From Rotaria sp. Silwood1 (Eukaryota; Rotifera; Eurotatoria; Philodinida; Philodinidae): a DNA stretch of 64,000 nt. Both the position numbers and the translations under genes were made by a program. The notes under the pieces are model-generated. The model had not been told where the DNA came from and searched no databases. It saw only the letters and a list, made by a program, of their open reading frames with translations. Location of the stretch: assembly GCA_905250075.1 (NCBI GenBank), contig CAJNOP010000003.1:3018833-3082832 (forward strand), read 5' to 3'. Below, in pieces: positions 48,901-61,635 of the stretch; positions within the stretch are counted from its first letter, which is position 1; every line of letters starts with the position of its first letter.

Positions 48901-51020
48901 TGATAGATCATTAACATCACCTGAATACGATATTCTATTTGTTGAACGTCTTTGGATTGATGATTATGGTAATGGACAAGCATCTGGATATTATTATATA
49001 CGTCCAAATGAAACATTTCATGAACCCAATAGAAAATTTTTTCCTAATGAAGTATTTCGTTTTCCATCATCAAATGATCCTTTACCAATAAGTTCAATTG
49101 TTCGTCCATGTTTTGTAATGGATATAGGAACTTATTGTAAAGGTAAACCAATAAGTGACAATAGTAGTCGAGTACTATCAAGTGATTTATTCATATGTGA
49201 ATATCGTGTTGATAAGTCAGCAAGAACATTTACACGTCTATTAAAAGCAAGACATCTTGGAACTAATACAAAATCTTATTGTTTTGATAATTATGTTGAA
49301 AAATTGTCAATTAAACGAGATTATCAGGTTTGTATTAAGATATTCGACTTTATTACCTAAACATTCAAAGAATTTTATTCTTTCTTACAACGAAGAAGTT
49401 GTATATGAAATTTTCTATAAGAAAAATGTCTTAATTTCCAATAATAATCATGTAGATTTTATAAATCTCATGTTTCAATGAGATGAAAAGTGTGATATTT
49501 CTTCTTTCGTTCAAAACATTTCAAATATTTTGCTTAGTCTAATAAATTTCTAGAAAACATTTTTATCATGTTCAAAATTTATATATCCAAGTTAAATATA
49601 CTTATGATCCTTAGATACTTAAAGATATGCAAATTTGTGAAAAACTATCACATACAAAGAATTATTATCTTTATCTCACATAATAGTAATCCTATTTTTA
49701 CAACTCAATCAATTCTCTTCCTCCATAATATAAATTTAAATGTCGAATAAGATAAGGTTATGCTATTTTTGGTATGTCTTTTTTATTCGTTATATTAATC
49801 TTATCATGAAAGCATTTGAAGCTCTAACTGCTGAATTCTGATAACGAGGGAATTACTCCAATTGTATTCCACCGTTTGGACTCATATCAGATCTTCCAGG
49901 GGGGTCTAGGCATGACTAGCAAAATCCTTAGGCACTTTATGCCCATAAGCTTTCGAAGTCGATTTATGACCGTTTTAATGAATTTTCGCCGCATTTTATG
50001 GGTATTTATTGAAAAATCAATTAATGAAATTTTGATTCAAAAATTCAGCTGATAGATAGGTCTAATGATCTGTTAAATATCCTATAGGTTTCAGTCAAAA
50101 AGAGTATTCTTTCATTCAGATATTGGATATCGAACGAATTGTCAGTTGTCACAGAAATGTCACAAGAAAATCGAACTACCTTGTAATTTCAATGTCTTGA
50201 TAAACGAATATTCTTTTCGGCTAAAATTTTCAGGATATTCGAAGGGTCATTAAACCTATCAATGGACAAAATTGCAGATCGAACCTAATATTGGATTTTC
50301 CAGTAATACCTAAAATTGGATACCAAATTCAGTAAAACAGTCATAACTTGGCTTCACAAGTCCACGGATTTATATCTTTCTAAGTTTATTCGACTCTTAT
50401 TAAGACTTCTTTGTGAGCTCAAACGATGAGTCACAGTTCATGTAGCTCTTTCGTAAGTATTTCTTTATAAGAAAAAAAACTTATGACATAATGATGTATT
50501 CTCTCAATATATAAAAAATTTCATTGATATTATTTAGCCTTATCAAAAAGAACTTCAACTACATCATTCTCATGAGAATCGTCGACGTTCAACTGTTAAT
50601 CCAAATAAATTAACTAATAAACAATTTGAAGAAAAATCTACACGTATAAATGGCATTATAGAAAAAATCTACTGTCGTTATCATGATCAAAATCTAATAC
50701 CAAATGATACAAAATATACAGTCGATCAACTTCTTCAAGGATCACCAACACCTTCACTCTTAGCTGATGAAGATAATCATCATGATAATTCACGTTTAAG
50801 AAAAAAACGATCATCAATATCATTATCATCAATCTCTTCACCGTTACAAACGCCAGCTGAAAATATAAATAACAAACGTCGTACAATATCTTTATCATCG
50901 GATGACGATATTGTTGAGCTGCTGCCTGAAAGTGATTGTCAAAGATTAGCCAAAAAACGTTCAACAAAGCAGACAACTATTAATTCACATAAACGTGATG
51001 AATCAATTGATCAAGTCTAA
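39908..51020 (+). CDS. ASH1L: ASH1-type histone H3K36 methyltransferase (AWS-SET-postSET-bromo-PHD-BAH), 1692 aa
   Basis: Exons 39908-39931, 39981-40434, 40805-42095, 42952-43059, 43133-43566, 44131-44904, 46398-46825, 46889-47293, 48650-49327 and 50538-51020 give 5079 nt in frame. The N-terminal about 730 residues are low-complexity and serine/lysine-rich, much shorter than in vertebrate ASH1L. The AWS domain (about 735-785) shows CDCKPSGTCEEGVCLNRM and CTCGIKCSN. The SET domain (about 785-905) has YGQGLRT, RFANHSCSPNC and ELTYDYNF, so it should be active; post-SET is CYCESSKCRG. The bromodomain (about 1085-1190) has YCGEDS where the acetyl-lysine-binding YN would be; ASH1L bromodomains are known to lack that Asn. 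The PHD finger (about 1278-1325) reads HCRCGS, CYACQLWQHVAC, YYCFECQ. BAH follows (DILFVERLWIDDYG; EVFRFPSS). This domain order is diagnostic. Predicted role: H3K36 methylation and Trithorax-type gene activation in the nucleus. Confidence 0.93.
44905..46397 (+). other. 1.5-kb intron 6 of the ASH1-type gene
   Basis: The frame of exon 6 stays open to a TAA at 44925, but the G/gtaaac donor at 44905 joins it in phase 1 to the bromodomain exon (attag/AAACC) at 46398, which has no start of its own. The intron holds no other gene. Confidence 0.6.
47294..48649 (+). other. 1.36-kb intron splitting the PHD finger
   Basis: Interrupts the PHD finger between CYACQ (CAA/gtaaga) and LWQHVAC (ttaag/TTA TGG), both phase 0. 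No gene or inverted-repeat element was recognised inside. Confidence 0.6.
49328..50537 (+). other. 1.2-kb intron 9 of the ASH1-type gene
   Basis: Lies between DYQ (CAG/gtttgt) and PYQKEL (tttag/CCT TAT). The stretch 49850-50460 is richer in G/C than typical introns here (for example GGGGGGTCTAGGCATGACT near 49899) and looks like an old inserted repeat, but no ends could be defined. Confidence 0.45.
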
Positions 51021-51289
51021 TCACTAGTCACGATCAAAAAAAAAACAGAAAAAGGAAAGCTAAAAACTAAATTTTTTCACTGTTTTCATAAATTTTCGTA
51101 TTATTCAATTCTGTGAGTATGTATGTTTAAATGTATGCGTATGTTTTTTTACTCATGATGTCGATCTTTTTCAATGCTTTTCTCTTTACAAAAAAAATTT
51201 TTAATAAAATCTTTGTGTGTATTGATTTAATGCAAATTTTAGATTAAACTTAAGCATTAGCAAAAAAAGAATATATATATATATCTGTA

Positions 51290-54273
51290 ATGCATGATCC
51301 AACAGATCGAACTACAAATTCATTGTCATCATCAACGATGTTATCAAGTCCAAATCGTTTATTAAATACTCATACACCAAAATTAAGTCGACCATCTCAA
51401 CAACAAAATCTTTCAAAAAAAATGAAAGTTAGTCATGTAAATGGCGTACGACCAACATCTCATGAAGGAAATCCAACAGTTCGAAGTTAGTGATGTTTTT
51501 TTTTGCTCGTTATTTCAATTTCTTTTGTGAAACACGATTTGAAACTAGCACTGACGTATAGAGGTAAAAATTTGGACTTCTCAGAATGAACGATATCTAT
51601 AGAACACGTAGACATGGCTTATTTTCTGTCAAAAATGCATCTTTTCCCATAGAAGTATTTATTTACAGCACTCAAAAGTTCAACAGGACCACAAAGTGAA
51701 ATTTATCTAAGAAGATTTGCAAGGTAAAATGCATGGGTGAATCCTTACCATAAACTTTTGTCGACAAGGTTTTCATTTTAAATTATTAACAGATGACACA
51801 GTATTCGATGCAGATCTTTGTGCTGATCCAAAATATTTCCTTAGCTTCCTGTTAAAATACTTCTGAAACAAAAGAACGTGGAAAACCCTAAACAAACAAG
51901 GTTTTCTTTTAGAAAAAATGCATCTAGATCCAGAAGCATTTATGCAGACCGAGTGACCGTGTCATGCTGGGAGAAACATTTTCTGAAAGTTCGATTGAAT
52001 TTAGACCTTTGCTAAAGTGTGCGTACCGACTATATTGATCATGACATTTTAGAAAAGCGGTAGTTGAGAAAACATGAATATTTTTCCGATTGGGAAACCG
52101 TTAGAACAGTATTTTCTAATAGAATGATAGAGCAACAGCTCTAGTACTAGAATCTGCACGATTTACTTCATAAGTCTTTCTACTTTCATTGGAAACAATA
52201 TACATTCGTCTAAGATAATAGAAACTGGGTTCTTTTTTAGGTCTAGGATTTTCTCAAAATCTTAAAGAATTAGAATGAATCCTTTAAAATCAAATATTGG
52301 CCATCGCTCAAAATACGATGGACATTATTCAAATTACTAAAATAATATCATTTTCATTTTTTCATCAAATGTTCACGTTGCTGTCTCCTCGTCCATAGAA
52401 CCTAACAGATGCTAACCAGAGATCGTTCACAGACCGCGAAAAAATGTTGTTGATTTACGATGCAAGATTGTAAATCAATAATGTCTCGTTCTAATATATA
52501 AACTGCTGTGGTATTGGATTTTTGAATAATTCAATAAAAGGATTTGTGAAGGAATGTGTTTCAAAATAGATATAATAAAGCAATCTCTTGTAATTAGCAA
52601 CAACAGACACATCATGTTTCATATTTTAATGTCGTAGAGATTTAACTAGTAGTATTCTTTTAATGCAACTTTTTTCAGGTTCTAAAAGTGATACATCTTT
52701 ACGATGCCCATTAAGACAAACATTACCCATATTTAAGCAACCAGTTACTTATTATCCTACGCAACGCGATGAAGTTAAGCCACAAGTTATTAATTCAAAT
52801 AATCTAACAACAGCAAATGCTAATAGTGGTGGAAAACCAAGTGAAAAAACAAAACCAAGACAACTTTTTTGGGAAAAACGATTCCAAAACATACGACCAA
52901 CGGATATCGATGGACAACCTTTCGAACATGTTAAGTTACCCGAACAAATTAAAGGTATATCGAAATTTTGAATTGAACCACTTAACAGTGTCTACTTTAT
53001 GATTGATATATATAAATGAATTGAACTTTGAGAACTATACTTAATTCAAAAGAAGAAAGTACAATTACGAATAGATGATATTTAAAAAGAGCAATAGCTT
53101 GCACAATCTCTTTTATATTTAACAAAATACTTGAAATAGTTATGCAATAGTATACTTCATAACAATTGCATATCTTTTGTAAACAATGGATTTAAATTTT
53201 ACATTTTCTTTAAGGCGAATATCAAATCAACTTTTTTTTTAATGTCTAGTCATGAAAACCGTCATCTTCTGTAGAATTCATAAAAACGAAGCTTTATCAA
53301 CATCGTTTCATGACTTTTAATTTTGTGTGTGTATTTAATCTGTCATGGGAAATTACATGATTTACTCCTATATAAATTAAACGATATAAAAATTGATTGC
53401 ATGTTATTCCTTCGATCTTGAAAAAAAAGAACATCATCAGCGAGACTGGTATACTTTGAAGTATTTTAGATCTTTTCTTTTTATTAGAAAAGACAATGAG
53501 TTCATATTAGCAAATAATTTACATCGTTATGTAATCAAATGATATATACATGGATGAGGTGTATAGAAGAAAGAAATTTCTCTTGAATAAACAATTCTTT
53601 TCCATATTTTCGTACTTAAAAAAATCACAGATTTTTTTCTTTTTCTTCCATTATGATTGGGGAAACAATCGAAGAATTTTATTTTTACAAAAACATAGGA
53701 TTATTTTCGATGATCTAAATTCACAAAAATGTCCTTTAATCTTTAAGTCTATAAAATAGCAATGAGTATATAGTTATAATAAAGTATTCTTTTCTTTTAT
53801 TCAAATCTAAATAATTAATATTTTATGCTATTCTATATCTTCTTTGATCTAAAAATAACTTTTGTTCGGTTATATTTTTAGTAAAATTTTAAAAAAAACT
53901 TTAATTAGTTTTTCTATGATTGCACTCATTTAGGTATCGGTCTTAATATGTCACCAGAAACAATTGTTATAAGTCTTGCAACATCACTTCATTTATATAG
54001 TAATTCACGTGCACTTTTTGGTCAAAGTAAACAATTTCAAAAAAACCCAACTATTCATGTTCAACGCGATCAACCATTAATTGAAGTATGTTATTTCTTT
54101 TTTTTTCTTGGAAACTTTTATATTCATTTCAATTCTTTTCGTTTTTTTAGCATGTTACAATTACTGATGAACATATTCGTGCTCAAGAAAGTAAAGTCAA
54201 TGAATTACGTCGACGTATTCAACAAACAATGCGTAGCAATAATAATAGTGCCAATATGAAAATGGAAGCCTAA
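51290..54273 (+). CDS. MBD2/3-type NuRD subunit lacking a recognisable methyl-CpG-binding domain, 248 aa
   Basis: Exons 51290-51485, 52679-52954, 53934-54085 and 54151-54273 total 747 nt. Residues from about 66 follow the conserved C-terminal two-thirds of MBD2/MBD3: SLRCPLRQTLPIFKQPVT, then KPRQLFWEKRFQNIRPTDID, LPEQIKGIGLNMSPETIVIS, SRALFGQSKQFQKNPTIHV, and the coiled coil VTITDEHIRAQESKVNELRR, which in the family binds the p66/GATAD2 subunit. MBD2/3 proteins normally begin with an MBD (W-x-LP-x-GW, then YYFSP). Here the N-terminal 65 residues are only S/T/N-rich (MHDPTDRTTNSLSSSTM) and no MBD exon was found in the 1193-nt first intron or upstream. Likely a NuRD structural subunit that no longer reads CpG methylation itself. 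It lies 269 bp downstream of the ASH1-type gene on the same strand. Confidence 0.87.
52395..52650. repeat. dispersed repeat, copy B (intron 1 of the MBD2/3 gene)
   Basis: Counterpart of 18829-19050, ending about 30 bp before the acceptor of exon 2. It makes up part of the long first intron of the MBD2/3 gene. Confidence 0.6.
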
Positions 54274-55354
54274 GAAACAAAACAAAAAATGTCTATGACG
54301 CAACCCCAGTGATGTGAAGAAGAACCTCTCAAAGTCTGTTTCATTTATGTCTATGCGTAACACATTGTTCATTTTTCTTTTTTTTTCTTTCGTTCATGCT
54401 CTGTATATCTACTTTGTTCTTGTTGTCGTATAATATCTTGTTGCGCTAGTGAAAAATATTGGATTAACACGCAAAACTGAAATGAATGAATTCTTTTGTT
54501 CAATTTGAATCAAAGATATTTTTATCTCATATTAATACTGTTATTGCTAATGATATTATTTTATATCAATGAAATTCTCGAATGAAAAAGAAAATCTATA
54601 TATAAATGTTGATGTGAGGGTAATATGAGGCGTAACAATATTATTCTCTTTGTTATAAGAACACAATACACCGACAGAAATTCTCTAGAGACAATAAAAA
54701 AAAATACCTAGTGTAAATAAAATCATTGATTTTCATTTTATTATATATTTGAACGATGAATTGATTACAAGTTTTGTCATTTATTGGTATGAAAAAACAA
54801 TATGTCCTTTAATAGAATAAAATAATTTAAAAAAAAAAGACAAGAGACCGTATCCGCTTGTTATTTGTAGTTGTGCGTCGTTTTTTTTTCTATTGTCGAG
54901 TGTTTCCAATGTATGCATCTATACTCATGCGATTCGATGATGATTATTGGCGAGCAGGCGAGTTTGCACTAGCACACAGAATCAAACATACTTCAATATT
55001 TGTTTGATATAGTAGATCGATGAGCTCTTATGTATATATATATATACGCTGTATACATAGAAACACAAATGTGATGACAAGGTCAGTTCTTATAAGGTCT
55101 CAAAACGAGATAGAATATGTGAGAACATTCAAGTGCTTCGTATCAATGGAAAACGGTCTATTCAAAGCACAATTGATTAACAAAAAGAAGAAAATAATAA
55201 AATTGCTGTTGTTAGCTTATGTTTTCTTTTGAACTAGATTTAGAGCACTCATGTTTACACACGACAATTATAACACGCATACATTCATCCAATATATCGA
55301 TCACGATCTAACATTAAATAATGTTGTCATTTTTATTCGTTTTTTTCTCTTTCA
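54274..55354. other. intergenic between convergent genes
   Basis: Contains 3' UTR sequence of the MBD2/3 gene and that of the GPCR on the other strand. A TATATA run lies near 55032-55045. No further gene supported. Confidence 0.45.
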
Positions 55355-56723
55355 TCATCCATCCAACTGTTTTTTATTTGATATTAATTGCAATTCAATT
55401 TGCTTATTACTATAATGTGAAGTTGTAAGACGTGGATTTGTATGATTTAAAGTTGTACGATATTCTTGTGCTTGTTTTTTAATAGATTTCAGACGAAATA
55501 GTCGTTTGAATAAAAGTAAATTGTAGAAATCATTGCGAAAATCAATTGAACAAAAAAAATAAATAAAAAATCGAATAGCATGTGTTGTTGTTGATAAATT
55601 GGTAAATAGAAGTGATATAGTTCGTCTTAATGCGGGTGGTTCAATATACGAACGAAAGAATGAAAAAATAACTGTTGATGGAAATGTTAATGTAAAATAA
55701 GATATTGTTATAAATATCAATGATATTGTTAATTTTCGACTATGTCGATTAAGTAATCTTGATGGACTACTTTTATTTGTTTGCTTTAATGCTGATGATG
55801 ACATCTGTTGTATAGCAAGAAAATTTCTTTGTCTATTAATTGGTATTGCTGTTGTTGCTGCGGCAGCAAACAAAACTATACGTCTATGATTATCTAAGCG
55901 TTTCTTACTTGCAAATATAATACGCATTAAAAGTATATTAAATATAAACAAAATAATACTTGGTAAAACTGAGTAAAGAATTAAATGTAACCGTTGATAC
56001 CAAACTATATAATTTGGATAATATTTATTTTTATAACATATTATGCCTCCAGATGGTGAACGGTAACCATTCATCCAGAGTATATGCAAATTTGATAGAA
56101 AAAATAAACATGTTAAAAACCAACATATTGCTATAGTATAGCATCGTTTACAAATAAATTCAAAATGTGATAGCTTTTTTATTAATAAATAACGATTAAA
56201 TGAACCAAATGCTAATATCCATGAGGACGTTTGTAGGGTAGAAAAAGCTAAAATAAATGTGAAGAATTAGATTTTATTCTTATATTTGATTTTTCTTACC
56301 AATATAAGATAGAAAACGACAGATAAATAGTGAATATTCTTCAAGATTTTTTTTAATAATAATACCATTTATGTTATCACTCTCATTAAAATATGAACCA
56401 GTATTATTATTGTTGCTATTATTGTTATTATAATTATGTTTGTTATTAAAGTAAGTTATTCGAACGTCAAAATTAAATTCTCGAAAGACATAATTTAAAT
56501 TAAATGTATATAAAACTATTGTATCAAGGATAGCTAAATAACCAAATATCGTCTTTATTGAATTTGAACGATTTGACTTTTGTAAATAAATTACACAACA
56601 AAGAAGATTACATGGAGTACCAATTAAAATTAGTAAAAGTGAATAGATTGAAAGAAGACGATCAGTTATTTGAGCGTTATTATTACCATATTGAATGAAA
56701 TATAAATTCGATGAGCCATTCAT
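55355..56723 (-). CDS. rhodopsin-like G-protein-coupled receptor, 438 aa, two exons
   Basis: Exons 56300-56723 and 55355-56247 join in phase 1 (ATTG/gtaaga ... tttag/CT) to 1317 nt. Seven hydrophobic segments are seen: TM1 LLSIYSLLLILIGTPCNLLC, TM2 TIFGYLAILDTIVLYTFNL, TM3 TLQTSSWILAFGSFNRYLL with FNRY in the DRY position, TM4 YTIAICWFLTCLFFLSNL, TM5 LILYSVLPSIILFIFNILLM, TM6 LTISLIFITISYFTLTFPST, and TM7 with HAIRFFIYFFCSIDFRNDFY. Extracellular cysteines that could pair lie before TM3 (LFICRF) and in loop 2 (GGIICYKNKY). TM7 ends in FIYFF where NPxxY is usual, typical of peptide-receptor-like invertebrate GPCRs. An asparagine-rich insert (NNNNSNNNNTGS) sits in the first extracellular loop. 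The ligand is unknown; FMRFamide-receptor-like families are candidates. Confidence 0.85.
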
Positions 56724-59700
56724 TGTGAGCTCTGTTTAATTACTGTTCAAGAAAGTGAGAAAGGAACACCAATGAATCTTATTCACAATCTTCCATATTC
56801 TTTTCTTTTTTCTATATTCTTTTTTTCTTTTTGCTTTTCTTTCCTTTCTTCTTTCTAGGATCATCAATTCTTTCTTATCTTTTTCTCATAGTATAGTACC
56901 GTTTCTCTTTTCCGTTGAAAAATAACAAGAAAAAAAAGAAGGTAATAATAATGTAACGTTTAGACATTGATCGTAAAAAAATGTAGACAAATCTCTTCAA
57001 ATATCACAGAGCTAGTTCATCTTTATCGTGTTATTTTCAATTTAATATTATTTTGCATAGATGTATACATGTATTTATTTCGGTCTGACAGCAGTCACTT
57101 TGACTTTAACAACAGATTTGTTATCAGTAATTTAAGCCATGTGTCAACGGTTTATGTGCACAGCAGTCGATCTATCATTCATTCGATATCAGACATGATG
57201 CTGTGGGCCACCATCGGAAACTAATAACCGATTTTACTCTGTGTATATCCAATGATGGCAACAATGCCAGTCATTCACATATATTTATTCGAACGAAACG
57301 AAGTCTAAAGATACAAACAAAAATAACAAATGTATTTGATCATTCACATATCATCCTCATCTTGTCATATTTATCAAATTAGTGCATCATTAATATTATC
57401 ATGCAAATAACAAAATAGTGTGTTTTTTTTAGTCTTTGTCTAAGAAAGAAACAATAAAAAGTGATGGAACTAGTTAAATCATAATTACTTTAAAAAGAAT
57501 GTAGACAGCATTTATGTATATGAAAAAAATCTTTTTTTTCTTGTCATTTGATGGAACTAAAAACCTTGATTATCAAGACGAAGGTTATCTATATAAATTC
57601 TCTCCCTTGCTGGTATGCAGTATGGTGTTTCATATTATGGCCGAATGCTTGTTTTAGTTATAAATGAATTCACATTTTCTACTTTTCTTTTTTAATCTCG
57701 TCATCGGGTTAATATTTTGCTTTAGAAGAATTAATCAAGCTAAGTTATATGTTAATAGCAAATAGAAACCGTACCAATAAAATATATATAAGGAATAACA
57801 TATATGAATTGAATCGACATCGACAATACTAGAAAATGTTAGTATGGTCTTTTTTCTCTTACATAGGCTTTTGATTCTAAGCTATTCTACTATTATTGAT
57901 TAAGTAGTTTTATTGAAATATTATTTTCGAATGAAGCATAAAGTTATTCATTTACACAAATTTTCATTATAAAATACTCTTACGTGCAAAACCAATCTAT
58001 TTTTTTCTTTATTCTTCGTAAATGCTTTTTTCATTAGGTACGGCTTCTCATGCCTGTTAATATGTCTTTAAATGTGACCATGAATAAAGAATTAGACAAG
58101 AGAAAAAATTCTGACAGTAAACTCCATATGAAAAATTTTGTTTCTTTCTTTTCACTTTATTTTTTTAAATTTTATTGTTCTTGAATTTATGATCACACAA
58201 ACACAATATAGACAAAGTCAACCGCATAACTGATTATTATGACATTTAAATAATGCAAAAGAATAATGAATCAATTCTAGTCGTCAATCGTACAGGATAC
58301 AGGCGGATGAACTGACTAACTTTCGTTTCCGTTTCTTTATGTATTTGTACCCAAGACACATTTTTTGGCATCATCAAGTAGCATATGTTAATTATTTCAC
58401 ACATAATACATCTTTGAAAAGCAAACAAGAGGAAATAAATATCATTTTAATAGAATTTTGTTTTTATCTGGAAATATTTTTCTTCTTTTTTTTTTGAGAA
58501 AAATGAACATATGAATTTTTATTTGATAAAAGAAAATTATTGATTCATTTTTTGACGAAAGATATAGCATCACACATTTCTGATTGTTATGATGAGGTGA
58601 ATTATTATTCATAAAAGCAAATTAACGGCAATAGAGTTTAGATTAGACTTAAGTGCGTAGTTAATGATAATATTCGTGTTGCATGATATAAGAAGAAAGA
58701 AAATCAATATGAGAATAAAAATATAAACAAAGAATCTACTACATTATTTAGACGATAATGATCTTATTTTGTTCTTTTTTCAAAAGAACTTGATATTGGT
58801 TATATATATGAAAATAATTAATATACCCGTATTAAAGTTTGAAGAGATTAGGAAGAAAAACAACAGCACTATTCTATCTTTATCTTTATCTTGAGGTAAC
58901 ATTGATTAATGGCTTGATCTGTATTGGTATCAAATGATGTCTATAAACATTTGTCTTTACTATTGAATACTTCTTTAATATATATAGATTCATTATATTG
59001 TGTGAAATTTGTTTAGATAGAACTGCGGTTTTAAGCTTGAAACGATAAATAGAGAATTGTTGGTATAAACTATTCCAAAACAGAAATTGAGATTACTTTC
59101 TGTTGTTTTTTTTCTGCCTCTCTACTATTTAAAGCACTTGGATCGGCACAAAGAATTGACCCGTTTTATTGCTCTTAACGATTGAGAGTTTAATTCTTTC
59201 TTTAGTTATAAAAACAATAATATAATCTTTTTTGTTTCAACGTTGACAATAGGAGATCATTCATAAAATGTTTATGGCATCAACAAAAGTCAAGTGTTCA
59301 AGATAGCACTGACGAGTAACTATACATACAGTTAATATTTCTTTCTCTTGAAACTTTTGGTCGTGTTCACTTCAATTAGAAAAAGATTCTTTTGACTGTT
59401 AAAGCGATAAATAAAATTATAATAAATAAAGTAACTTCGAATGTATAATATTTGAATATATAAAGTCATTTAACACTAGTTCAATAATAATATTGATGTC
59501 TACATTATGTAGAGTTTAATGGGGAAAATTTGCTTTAATTTTGTTTGAAATAAGAATTGGATAATTGCTTTTAACGAAGTGATGATCATTAAAATAGAGT
59601 TAATCGTTGATGACTCATTTTCCTTTCACCGTTACTCAGGCTATTTGATGATAATAAATTAGCAAAGATTATTATAAATGCTCATGCTATTAAACTTCTT

Positions 59701-60579
59701 TATGATAATATTGAATTATATCTTGACAAAGATGTTTGCTATTATCTCAAATTGAGAAAATAATTTACAAAGATTCGTTTTTCCTTTGAATTGGATGATA
59801 TATTCTTATTTTTATTAAATTTCATTTTTTTCAATCGACACTGATCGTTGACAAAAATTCTAAAAACCTGATTTTTCTCTATGAGATTAATCTTAACTAA
59901 TACTATAATATAATTCAGGGTAAATTTTTTTTTATTTTATTTTTAGAGTATGAATAAATCTAAAACCTTGCCAATGAAAGTTTTTAACACTTTTGATGAT
60001 TCGTCAAATATACAATATTAATATAAGTAATAAGCCGGCTTTTCTTTATTTAAAATGCTTCAAAGGTTGCAGCTTAGAACTTTTTTTTAATGACATAAAA
60101 CTTGTCAACATAAATTTTATTAATTGAGGAGTCAGTTGATGTTAAACATCATGTGCGAAAGCTTATACTACACATAGTACATGCATTTATATTATCAATT
60201 CAATGAATTCAATTTTCTCCAAATATATTCTTCGTTGTTACACAATATAAAAACCATAATTGAAATAAAATAGCCAATAAAGATATTATCTGCTGCTAGA
60301 TGCTGTAGTTCGACTTAGTTTCTTCATTTTAGTTCATTTCAATGCTAGAAGATAATTGGTTGTTGAGATAAATCATTGATCAAAAATAAAAAATAAATGA
60401 TGAATTTTCTGTTCTTAAGTGCTTAAATCTCTTGATTACTTTTACAATGAAATGACACATAGAATCTCTCTACAACAAAATAGAACGTTTACCTACAAAT
60501 TACATGAAACTCTCAGGATTTTCACACGATGTAATCCTAATATTATCCATAAGATCGCTTTCTTAAATGTTAATCATAA
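56724..60579. other. intergenic, no gene seen
   Basis: About 3.9 kb upstream of the GPCR and up to the hAT MITE. A pyrimidine-rich CTTTT tract occupies 56800-56860 just upstream of the receptor. Short open frames show no coding signature. Confidence 0.45.
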
Positions 60580-60587
60580 ATATATGC

Positions 60588-61635
60588 CAGAGCTGCCAGC
60601 CTGCTAGGCCAGGCTACCAGACCAGGCCGAAACTTCTGGCCTGAACGACATGTAGTCAAAATTTTTGTGCATTGTTCCATTCTTATTCGAAGTGGTATTG
60701 CAGATTTAAAATACTTGGACAGAGTGATTGCAGTTGAATTTTTATTTTAAAATTTCTAAGAAATTTTAAAATGACTTGCTTTAATTTTAAAACAAACACC
60801 TGTTGCATGCCTCGATTTTCGATGTTTTATGCGAGTCTTTTTGTAAACAGAATTGTGAATGTGTGACTTCACTATGTCCTGCGATGAATGGCAATGATGA
60901 TCATTAGTGATATTCAATTGTCTCATCCATTCTATTTCAGTATTAACAATGAAGATTCAAAGTGGCACCTAACTTGCAGAGTTTACGTCAACTCAAAAGG
61001 CAATATTTTCTCTTTAGGATAGATGATTCTTGTAAACTAATTTGCTTGTTTTCGTATTTTTATGCTGACTTATGATTAAGTTAGAATGTGTCTCAATAGG
61101 CAAGGATAATGTATTCTTATACAAAATGAAACTGACTAATAATAAAACCTAACAAGCATCATTCAACAAACAAAGACAAGCAGCAAACATTTCTGACTTA
61201 GATTAATACTGTGTGCTATTTTTCAATTTTTATGTTATATTTATTACAGTATATGTTTTTCACTGTTGTGAAACAACCCTGATGAAAGTAGAATTGCTTT
61301 GAAGGAATAACTGTCCGCATAAACAAGACTATTTTTTTCAGCAGTGTATCTTTTGATTTTCTATTTCTTGGAAAAGTTCCCAATTTCATCATCTTAATTG
61401 AGGAAAAATATGCGATCATGATTGAGTGAGATAATGAAATAAGTCTAATGCACATTGTATAATGTTATCGATGAAATTAGTAAAATATTTGATAAATTTG
61501 TTCTGTTCTCTCAAAAGCCTACAGAACAGACCAGGCATCGTATTCTAAGCCTGACCTGCCATTCGTACTGGCCTGGTCGCCTGCTCTGACCAGGCCAGGC
61601 CAGGCTGAAAAAAAACTGGCCTGTTGGCAGCTCTG
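60588..61635. mobile_element. hAT-superfamily MITE with 8-bp target site duplication
   Basis: A 1048-bp element with terminal inverted repeats beginning CAGAGCTGCCA at both ends. It is flanked by an exact 8-bp direct repeat ATATATGC (60580-60587 and 61636-61643). An 8-bp duplication with CAGAG-type ends is diagnostic of hAT. Both subterminal regions carry clustered CAGGCC/GGCCTG motifs, probably transposase-binding sites. No transposase is encoded inside; a minus-strand frame at 61216-61455 shows no hAT motif. The intact duplication suggests fairly recent insertion. Confidence 0.85.

Noticed and set aside
61216..61455. 79-codon minus-strand frame inside the hAT MITE
   Set aside because: No hAT transposase hallmark and no continuation; the element is non-autonomous.
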